A stretch of 15,748 nt of DNA, taken from contig CAJTTZ010000017.1 of the NCBI GenBank assembly GCA_910579505.1, positions 40,927 to 56,674 of the forward strand, given 5' to 3'. Position numbers and translations under genes: made by a program. Within the stretch, counting starts at the first letter, position 1; each line of letters opens with the position of its first letter. The notes under the pieces were generated by a model. The model was not told the DNA's origin. It did not search any database and saw nothing but the letters and a program-made list of their open reading frames with translations. Shown in pieces: positions 1-4,728 of the stretch. The stretch is from an uncultured Lachnospiraceae bacterium. GTDB lineage: Bacteria; Bacillota; Clostridia; Lachnospirales; Lachnospiraceae.

Positions 1-232
1 CTTGATCGGACCTGTTCCATACAGGACTTCACTTAAGGCATTCCCTGCCCCGCTTAAAAGGCTCTCGCCGATGTCTACGCGTCCTCTGCTGATTCCCTGC
101 TCCAGGGCGCTTCCGTGGAAACCCGCCGCACCGCCGAAGAAGCCACCTGTATCTCCCAAATTGTATCCGTGCTGTCAGGATATAGTTTACCACATTTTCA
201 TAATGATGGCGAACCGCTAAAAATCTTACCCA
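1..232 (-). pseudogene. Start of a fourth orphan cassette: YD fossil plus Rhs linker (runs off window)
   Basis: At 168-232 the minus strand carries the same YD fossil as copy B (FLAVRHHYENVVNYI). From about 165 to 1 it reads GYNLGDTGGFFGGAAGFHGSALEQGISRGRVDIGESLLSGAGNALSEVLYGTGPIK, in one frame and close to the active linker but with a deletion joining GGAAGF to GSALEQG. A TGA stop in this frame precedes the linker, so it has no link to a shell. The tip and immunity gene should lie beyond the left edge. Confidence 0.75.
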
Positions 233-259
233 TGACAGGCGTATGATACAATCCGACGT

Positions 260-326
260 CCAGACAGGACACACATCTATGTCGCCGCACTCCCGCTCCG
301 TTCCTTAAGATATGTGTCCTGTCTGA
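260..326. repeat. Large inverted-repeat element, copy A
   Basis: Arms CCAGACAGGACACACATCT (260-278) and AGATATGTGTCCTGTCTGA (308-326) pair with one mismatch that would be a G-U wobble in minus-strand RNA, plus an unpaired end. The loop (TATGTCGCCGCACTCCCGCTCCGTTCCTTA region) matches copy B without its insertion. Two base pairs differ from copy B in a compensatory way. Confidence 0.75.
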
Positions 327-343
327 GCTGGGTATCGATATAA

Positions 344-399
344 CAAAAATCGAAGATATCCTTCGACTACTTATAGTCTGTCGAATACTCCGATTTTTG
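344..399 (-). terminator. Hairpin terminator after the ART immunity gene
   Basis: CAAAAATCG (344-352) pairs with CGATTTTTG (391-399), and TTCGAC (362-367) with GTCGAA (380-385). On the minus strand the stem ends in a run of five T followed by GTTATATC. It is the third member of the boundary hairpin family and has the best T-tail. Confidence 0.7.
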
Positions 400-451
400 C
401 TTTATACTTTAGATAATATAGGTTCCCTAGTACTTGTTAAGTGGAATGAAA

Positions 452-781
452 TTATGGGATATATTTTCTCATGATCGCCCCTACTTTCCTCCATTCTTCA
501 CGAAACTTTCTATTTAATTGACTTTCCACCTCCTCACTTTCACCACTGTCACATATAGCAAACTCACTTATATTTTCTTTGTGTCCAACCATGCCTTTAT
601 AACCCTGTACAAGATATTGATGTTTGCTGTTATCATCCTCATCTGAGTCAATGCATTTCACTTGGCTCATAAGATATTTTAATTCCACACTGTAACGCTC
701 ATACCCGCCATATTTTTGTACCAGCTTTCCAATTTCGATATATGACCTGCGTAACTGCAGCATTTCATCCTTGCTAAGCAT
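452..781 (-). CDS. Probable immunity protein for the ART-like toxin
   Basis: A 109-residue soluble protein of unrecognised family, charged and probably helical at both ends (MLSKDEMLQLRRSYIEIGKLVQKYGG at the start; VESQLNRKFREEWRKVGAIMRKYIP at the end), with an acidic middle (CIDSDEDDNS). The role is inferred from position directly after the ADP-ribosyltransferase-like tip. AGGAGG lies five bases before the ATG, overlapping the toxin's end. A hairpin terminator follows about 50 bases downstream. The AT-rich composition contrasts with the linker region and suits an exchanged module. Confidence 0.6.
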   Translation of the reverse strand: MLSKDEMLQLRRSYIEIGKLVQKYGGYERYSVELKYLMSQVKCIDSDEDDNSKHQYLVQGYKGMVGHKENISEFAICDSGESEEVESQLNRKFREEWRKVGAIMRKYIP

Positions 782-790
782 TTCATCCTC

Positions 791-1537
791 CTATTTTAAC
801 GTCATCTTTGCTACAACCTCAATCTTCTGAGGTAACTCAATAAATGTTTGCATTATGTCATATCTGCCTACATGTACACCTCCCTGTGGTCCAACGGGTC
901 CTGTTGTATATATCGTAGTCCCCTTTGGTATTTTGACTGCATACACACAGTTTATGGGGGAACTGCCTGTCCATATTCCTTTCGCCGGATCAATCCAGTA
1001 AGGCTTCACTGCCGTGTCAATCCTTACCTTGGCAACAGAGGCAGGCGGCTCACTTGTAAACCATCTTCCATATTTTTCTTGTGAATCTCCTGCGCGATAC
1101 ATGATCCGATCTTCCTGCAAGATCTCCATATTATATCGCCCGCCATAAAAATTCTTCGCTGGTTGATCGTCCATTTCAGCCAATGGACCCGGATTCTCAA
1201 TCATATTATATTGGTACTTGGCAATATCATCTGTTCCATAAATAACCGTAGGCTTTTTACTTCCGCGCCCAGCAACACTCCCCCTGAGCACATCCACAGC
1301 CTTCCCGGCTCCATAGAACCCTGCACTGCCAAGGCCTCCTACTACCGCCCCTGTCAGCACATCCCTCACAAAACCGCCGAGGCTGAATCCGCCTTCTCCT
1401 GTCCGGCTGTGTCCTGATCCGTCATGGGTTCTTCCGTCCCGGTATCCTCTTCCATTCACCAGTCCACCGAACAAATCAAAAAGATCGGCTGCACCACACA
1501 TACCCTTCGGGTCTCGTCCTGCATAGCCGAGCCGCAT
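791..1537 (-). CDS. Orphan Rhs C-terminal module, ADP-ribosyltransferase-like (TreTu-like) tip
   Basis: A 248-residue frame beginning MRLGYAGRDPKGMCG. Residues to about 93 are the conserved linker and the rest is a toxin tip. The tip has RIMYRAGDSQEKYGRWFTSE, then PPASVAKVRIDTAVKPYW, CVYAVKIPKGTTIYTTG, GPQGGVHVGRYDIMQTFIELP. This order (YRxG, WFT, PPxS, IPKGTxxY, QGG, a terminal F(I)xLP strand) resembles small bacterial ADP-ribosyltransferase toxins such as TreTu, which modifies EF-Tu. That match is from memory and needs a profile comparison. The start is weakly supported (AGGGG 12 bases upstream) and the upstream Rhs remnant is out of frame, so it is likely a silent donor. Its immunity gene starts 9 bases after the stop. 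Confidence 0.6.
   Translation of the reverse strand: MRLGYAGRDPKGMCGAADLFDLFGGLVNGRGYRDGRTHDGSGHSRTGEGGFSLGGFVRDVLTGAVVGGLGSAGFYGAGKAVDVLRGSVAGRGSKKPTVIYGTDDIAKYQYNMIENPGPLAEMDDQPAKNFYGGRYNMEILQEDRIMYRAGDSQEKYGRWFTSEPPASVAKVRIDTAVKPYWIDPAKGIWTGSSPINCVYAVKIPKGTTIYTTGPVGPQGGVHVGRYDIMQTFIELPQKIEVVAKMTLK
1264..1530 (-). repeat. Conserved pre-toxin linker, ART cassette copy
   Basis: Encodes GRDPKGMCGAADLFDLFGG through DVLRGSVAGRGS. It is the most diverged of the four linkers at its start, but its toxin-proximal 150 bases are almost identical to the others. Confidence 0.85.
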
Positions 1538-1593
1538 GGTATCTGCTGTTCCCCTGCTTCGGCCTCCGACTTCGGGAGTGATGCCGGTCCCGC

Positions 1594-1735
1594 TTCCACG
1601 AGGATATTTACGATCTCTCCTATAGGATCGTTGTAGTTGGCCGGATCATAGATATAATTGGCAAAGCGTATGTCTGTAGCCATTTCTGGGAAAACTGTGT
1701 TTTCCCATGCGCTATGGCCTGTGCGTCGCGTAACA
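1594..1735 (-). pseudogene. Rhs core remnant before the ADP-ribosyltransferase-like cassette
   Basis: The minus strand encodes TGHSAWENTVFPEMATDIRFANYIYDP joined directly to ANYNDPIGEIVNILVEAG. The active gene has about 40 residues between these parts, including the MLSPDP core motif. A second deletion then joins VEAG to GTGITPEVGG in another frame. The remnant thus lacks the core self-cleavage region and is frame-disrupted. Confidence 0.75.
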
Positions 1736-1768
1736 CTGTCTATACCATTCGGTTTGTGTCCGCGCTGT

Positions 1769-1832
1769 CAGGATATAGTTTACCACATTTTTATAATGAT
1801 GGCGAACCGCTAAAAATTTATCTCTAACAAGT
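1769..1832 (-). pseudogene. YD-repeat fossil, copy B
   Basis: The minus strand reads FLAVRHHYKNVVNYI, which aligns with AIRYPDESVVNYTYDG of the active gene (around 6985-7030, sharing TATAGTTTACCACA on the plus strand). A small deletion turns the YTYDG end out of frame. It is almost identical to the fossil at 168-232. Confidence 0.55.
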
Positions 1833-1850
1833 GTATAATTCCATTCGGAC

Positions 1851-1985
1851 GCCCAGACTGAACACATATCTACGTCGCCGCGCTCCCGCTCCGTTCCAAG
1901 CGTAGCAGATGCTAAGCTCGTGAAAAACCTCGCTAAGCACTGACGCTTTCCAAGGGGCTCCTTAAGGTATGTGTTCAGTCTGGGC
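1851..1985. repeat. Large inverted-repeat element, copy B
   Basis: Perfect 18-bp arms GCCCAGACTGAACACATA (1851-1868) and TATGTGTTCAGTCTGGGC (1968-1985) enclose about 99 bases. The loop carries GTCGCCGCGCTCCCGCTCCGTTCC, shared with copy A, plus a 64-base insertion (1898-1961) with its own AAGCGT/ACGCTT ends and a GCTAAGC direct repeat. Its place between terminator and Rhs remnant is the same as in copy A. Confidence 0.75.
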
Positions 1986-2004
1986 TGGATATTGATATGG
2001 CAAC

Positions 2005-2054
2005 AAATCGGAGGCATCCTACAACTATTCATAGTCTATAGAATCCTCCGATTT
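2005..2054 (-). terminator. Hairpin terminator after the zinc-ribbon immunity gene
   Basis: Arms AAATCGGAGG (2005-2014) and CCTCCGATTT (2045-2054) form a perfect 10-bp stem with a structured inner CTATT/AATAG-like region. On the minus strand it is followed by a short T-rich tail (GATTTGTTGCC). It is homologous to the hairpins at 344-399 and 3396-3456. The stretch from 2055 to 2171 holds no gene that I can see. Confidence 0.6.
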
Positions 2055-2171
2055 TATTGCTAATTACAATAATGTAACTTCTTTAGCCGGATTATTCTTT
2101 GGTGGCTACCATTTTAACTATGAAGCTTCTGGGAGCATCGAGAAGCAATGACACAACTACTACATGTTTCC

Positions 2172-2444
2172 TCATTTTTCCACAAATTCAATTTGGGGAA
2201 CTATGCTTTTTACATCACTGTCAAATGTTACAAATTTTGCATTTAAAGGAGCAACCACCCTGCTCGCATATACTCCTTTTAAACATTTATTGCACCAGAT
2301 TTGCAAAAAACCTATTCTCGTTTCCACATCTCCAATATAGATGTAGTCCAGTCTCGTTTCTCCACAGTTCGGACATCTAACCTGATGTATATTAGAAATA
2401 TTTTCCGAAATTTTTTCTATTATTCCCCTCCAACCTATTTTCAT
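2172..2444 (-). CDS. Zinc-ribbon immunity protein for the HExxH toxin
   Basis: A 90-residue protein with a CxxC...CxxC zinc ribbon (VRCPNCGETRLDY at about 23-35, then LQIWCNKCLKG at about 47-57), flanked by YIYIGDVETRIGF and a beta-rich C terminus. I recall this pattern from small proteins found after HERxH-type toxin tips in Firmicutes, which supports an immunity role; the exact family name is uncertain. It overlaps the toxin stop by ATGA, and GGAGG lies within the toxin's final codons. Zinc binding next to a zinc protease toxin raises the possibility that it docks on the active site. Confidence 0.65.
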   Translation of the reverse strand: MKIGWRGIIEKISENISNIHQVRCPNCGETRLDYIYIGDVETRIGFLQIWCNKCLKGVYASRVVAPLNAKFVTFDSDVKSIVPQIEFVEK

Positions 2445-3262
2445 CGCTTTCCTCCATTTATAAAATTATAATATTTCCACCAATCTTTTTCCGATCTATA
2501 AGCCGCTTTTTCAAATTCGGCCAAAGCGTCTGTAGATGAAGGTTTTCCAAACACACCCGCTTGATAAATATGCGTTCTTTCATGCCCAAGTGTTTTTACT
2601 AATGTTTCTATATCAGTAAATGCATCTGGATATAAAATAATCGTTTTTCCATTTGTATATCCATATATTCCCTTTCCCACTAACTCAGGATTTCTATCAA
2701 TTTTTAGGCTAATCCCATTTAAACCAATGCCCGCACTATTAGCAACCTTTTTAACATTTTTCAACTGCAACAATTGATCTAAATCTTTAAAATCACCTAA
2801 ATTGGATGTTTTTCTGTACATATCATATACATCATCCGATTTTATACCGCTTCCGCGCCCAGCAACACTCCCCCTGAGCGCATCCACAGCCTTCCCGGCT
2901 CCATAGAACCCTGCACTGCCAAGGCCTCCTACTACCGCCCCTGTCAGCACATCCTTCACAAAACCGCCGAGGTTGAATCCGCTTTCTCCTGTCCGGCTGT
3001 GTCCTGCTCCGCCGTGGGTTCTTCCGTCCCGGTATCCTCTTCCATTCCCCAGTCCGCCGGACAAGTCGAAAGGATCGTTCGCGCCACACATACCCTTCGG
3101 GTCTCGTCCCGTCTTTGTGGCTTCTGGAACGATGGCTTCATTCGGAGTTTTCCCAAAAAGCCTGCTCCCTGCCACTCCATAAGGTCCGAAACTGTCAGTG
3201 ATATTCTCAACCCCCGACATCACCGCGCCGGTTCTGGCACCTCTGAGGAAGGCGTCCTTCAC
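2441..3262 (-). CDS. Orphan Rhs C-terminal module with HExxH metallopeptidase-like toxin
   Basis: A 273-residue frame. Residues 1-55 (VKDAFLRGARTGAVMSG...) and the GRDPKGMCGA linker (to about 138) match the active Rhs protein. The tip (about 139-273) contains TLGHERTHIYQ with a zinc-binding HExxH at H227-E228-xx-H231, preceded by GKTIILYPDAFTDIETLVKTL. A downstream EFEKAAYRSE could supply the third ligand (E249 or E251), as in gluzincins. The target is unknown; I infer a small zinc protease acting on a cytoplasmic or envelope protein. The first codon given is GTG without a clear ribosome binding site, and the upstream remnant is out of frame, so it is probably a silent donor cassette. The stop overlaps the next start by four bases (ATGA). 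Confidence 0.75.
   Translation of the reverse strand: MKDAFLRGARTGAVMSGVENITDSFGPYGVAGSRLFGKTPNEAIVPEATKTGRDPKGMCGANDPFDLSGGLGNGRGYRDGRTHGGAGHSRTGESGFNLGGFVKDVLTGAVVGGLGSAGFYGAGKAVDALRGSVAGRGSGIKSDDVYDMYRKTSNLGDFKDLDQLLQLKNVKKVANSAGIGLNGISLKIDRNPELVGKGIYGYTNGKTIILYPDAFTDIETLVKTLGHERTHIYQAGVFGKPSSTDALAEFEKAAYRSEKDWWKYYNFINGGKR
2854..3110 (-). repeat. Conserved pre-toxin linker, HExxH cassette copy
   Basis: Encodes GRDPKGMCGANDPFDLSGG through DALRGSVAGRGS, nearly identical at DNA level to the ART cassette copy, including the GCGGAAG edge. The tip diverges immediately after it. Confidence 0.85.
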
Positions 3263-3390
3263 ACCCTTGATCGGACCTGTTCCATACAGAACCTCGCTTA
3301 AAGCATTCCCTGCTCCAGAACGCTTCCGACAGTTCCCGCCGCGCCGCCAAAGATATTTGCGATTTCTCCCGCGGGGACATTATAGATTAA
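3263..3390 (-). pseudogene. Rhs linker remnant before the HExxH cassette
   Basis: The minus strand encodes YNVPAGEIANIFGGAAGTVGSVLEQG and then changes frame to SGAGNALSEVLYGTGPIKG. Relative to the active gene, two internal deletions are visible. One joins copies of the short repeat GCAGGGAAT and causes the frameshift. No shell-encoding sequence remains upstream. Confidence 0.7.
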
Positions 3391-3405
3391 ATATTGATAT
3401 AACAA
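3379..3405 (-). promoter_or_regulatory. Possible weak promoter downstream of the terminator
   Basis: On the minus strand TTGTTA (3405-3400) and a perfect TATAAT (3384-3379) are separated by 15 bases, shorter than the preferred 17. It would transcribe into the HExxH cassette and its immunity gene. The other two cassette boundaries lack the TATAAT. Confidence 0.25.
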
Positions 3406-3456
3406 AGAATCGGAGGTATTTCATAGTAATTTGAAACATGTGAAATACCCCGATTC
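3396..3456 (-). terminator. Hairpin terminator after the TNT immunity gene
   Basis: Arms GAATCGGAGGTATTTCA (3407-3423) and TGAAATACCCCGATTC (3441-3456) pair over about 16 bp with one bulge. On the minus strand the stem is followed by TTTGTTATATC. A T-rich stretch also follows on the plus strand. It is one of three related boundary hairpins. Confidence 0.7.
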
Positions 3457-3541
3457 TATGTTTTTACTTAATGTTTGGAAAACGTTCGGTGTTACAAAAT
3501 TTATAAAACTTTGAAAATGATAATAAGTATTTACTTAATTT

Positions 3542-3778
3542 TTAAGTGTACTTAATTTCATTTTCCAACATGCTCAACATGTATTTACAAGCATCACTCT
3601 CATTATCAAACATTCGATAATCTTCCTTATTTCCTTTCTCATCAAAATAGAAATATTCCCATTTTCCATAAACTTGATTTAAAATATATGTGTCTGACAA
3701 TAAATCTCCATTTATAGAATAATACCGCCTAGGCACTCCTATTTCATCAAGTTTTTGGATTAAACCAGCAACATTCAT
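3542..3778 (-). CDS. Immunity protein for the TNT-type toxin
   Basis: A 78-residue cytoplasmic protein starting one base after the TNT module stop, with AGGAG inside the toxin's last codons. The sequence MNVAGLIQKLDEIGVPRRYYSI, then LSDTYIL, KWEYFYFDEKGNK and SDACKYMLSML, has the pattern I know from small proteins that follow TNT-like toxins in Firmicutes. It is inferred to bind the NAD+ glycohydrolase and block it. A hairpin terminator follows about 85 bases downstream. Keeping immunity to a former tip would protect the strain from siblings that still deploy it. Confidence 0.7.
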   Translation of the reverse strand: MNVAGLIQKLDEIGVPRRYYSINGDLLSDTYILNQVYGKWEYFYFDEKGNKEDYRMFDNESDACKYMLSMLENEIKYT

Positions 3779-3779
3779 A

Positions 3780-4370
3780 TTAATTTTCTCCTATCATTTT
3801 TATTATGCCTCTTTTTAACAATATTTCTGCATTTATTGCTGAACGATACTGAACACCTAACCCTATCTTTCCAAACCACGGTTTTATAACAGATACTTCT
3901 ACCTCAAAAGGCTTAACTACTTCAAACTGCCCATATTGAGTTGTGTCCGCATTATAGGGTAAAGCTCTCATTTCCAATGGTGTACCCACCGAAGAAAAAT
4001 ACTTTCCTCCCAATTTACCATATCTATCAATTTTATCTCCGGGTAATAAATAAATTTTTCTCTCGGTTCCTAACACCACACCGTTATTGGAAGGATAATA
4101 AGTTACTAATTCTGTGCTCTCCACACTATCCCCGCGCCCAGCAACACTCCCCCTGAGCGCATCCACAGCCTTCCCGGCTCCATAGAACCCTGCACTGCCA
4201 AGGCCTCCTACTACCGCCCCTGTCAGCACATCCCGCACGAAGCCGCCGAGGCTGAATCCGCTTTCTCCTGTCCGGCTGCGTCCTGCTCCGCCGGGGGCTC
4301 TTCCGTCCCGGTATCCTCTTCCCTTCCCCAGTCCGCCGGACATGTCGAAAGGATCGTTCGCGCCACACAT
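3780..4370 (-). CDS. Orphan Rhs C-terminal module with TNT-type NAD+ glycohydrolase domain
   Basis: Residues 1-80 of this 196-residue frame are the conserved linker. Residues about 88-196 match the tuberculosis necrotizing toxin (TNT, formerly DUF4237) family, which hydrolyses NAD+. The visible family pattern is KIDRYG (R116), GGKYFSSVGTPLEMRALP (R135), QFEVVKPFEV, PWFG, and GLGVQY (Q174, equivalent to the conserved active-site glutamine). The toxin domain looks complete. The ATG at 4370 is only the first methionine and has no proper ribosome binding site, and the upstream Rhs remnant is out of frame. It is therefore probably a silent displaced tip that could replace the active one by recombination in the linker. 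Read-through from the active gene is possible because no complete terminator lies between them. Confidence 0.85.
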   Translation of the reverse strand: MCGANDPFDMSGGLGKGRGYRDGRAPGGAGRSRTGESGFSLGGFVRDVLTGAVVGGLGSAGFYGAGKAVDALRGSVAGRGDSVESTELVTYYPSNNGVVLGTERKIYLLPGDKIDRYGKLGGKYFSSVGTPLEMRALPYNADTTQYGQFEVVKPFEVEVSVIKPWFGKIGLGVQYRSAINAEILLKRGIIKMIGEN

Positions 4371-4405
4371 ACCCTTCGGGTCTCGTCCTGCATACCCGGG
4401 TACTG
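4134..4405 (-). repeat. Conserved pre-toxin linker, TNT cassette copy
   Basis: Near-identical to the active-gene linker, encoding GRDPKGMCGANDPFDMSGG through DALRGSVAGRG. Similarity stops abruptly at GRG, where the TNT tip begins. Confidence 0.85.
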
Positions 4406-4475
4406 CAGTTTTGGCCCTTCCCCTGCTCCAAGGCGTTTCCTACAGTTCCCGCCACACCGCAGAAGAAACCTCCGA
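4371..4475 (-). pseudogene. Rhs linker remnant before the TNT cassette
   Basis: On the minus strand this reads IGGFFCGVAGTVGNALEQG, a fusion of two separate parts of the active gene's linker (GGFFGGAAG and AAGTVGSALEQG). It then shifts frame before AVPGYAGRDPKG. No start codon with a ribosome binding site precedes it, so the TNT module downstream is cut off from any full-length shell. The upstream edge (AAAATCGGAGG) matches half of the hairpin terminator seen at the other cassette boundaries. Confidence 0.7.
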
Positions 4476-4495
4476 TTTTCTTAGTCTAATCTGTT

Positions 4496-4717
4496 TTAGC
4501 TAAGATACTTTTTATATAATCCATGCTCTATATATGTATCAGCAAAGCTATCAATAATTTCCCTGGAATAATCACCTCCCTTCGCATAGGAAATATTCAT
4601 AATATTTTCCGTAATTTTTTTTAATTCGGCATCATTTACATCAATATTTTTCCTTTGCAATTTTTTCTTGACAATTTCAGAACATCTGTTAAAGTCACCT
4701 CTCTTTGAAAACAGCAT
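4496..4717 (-). CDS. Probable immunity protein for the active Rhs tip
   Basis: A 73-residue, charged, mainly helical protein (MLFSKRGDFNRCSEIVKKKL... DTYIEHGLYKKYLS) with no signal peptide or membrane segment. I do not recognise its family. The role is inferred from position: it starts 11 bases after the Rhs stop codon, its AAAGGAGG overlaps that stop, and each other toxin tip here is followed by a small gene in the same way. It should bind and neutralise the RPDFYVAPNGD-type tip in the producer's cytoplasm. It is low in GC compared with the Rhs gene, as is usual for exchanged tip/immunity modules. Confidence 0.6.
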   Translation of the reverse strand: MLFSKRGDFNRCSEIVKKKLQRKNIDVNDAELKKITENIMNISYAKGGDYSREIIDSFADTYIEHGLYKKYLS

Positions 4718-4728
4718 CTCTTCCTCCT

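Noticed and set aside
1712..2032. A 106-residue open frame as a real gene
   Set aside because: It runs through the terminator, the inverted-repeat element and the YD fossil; only its FLAVRHHYKNVVNYI part has a coding origin.
2125..2147. Short GCTTCT/AGAAGC inverted repeat as another terminator
   Set aside because: The stem is only six base pairs with no T-tail, and the stronger hairpin lies just downstream at 2005-2054.
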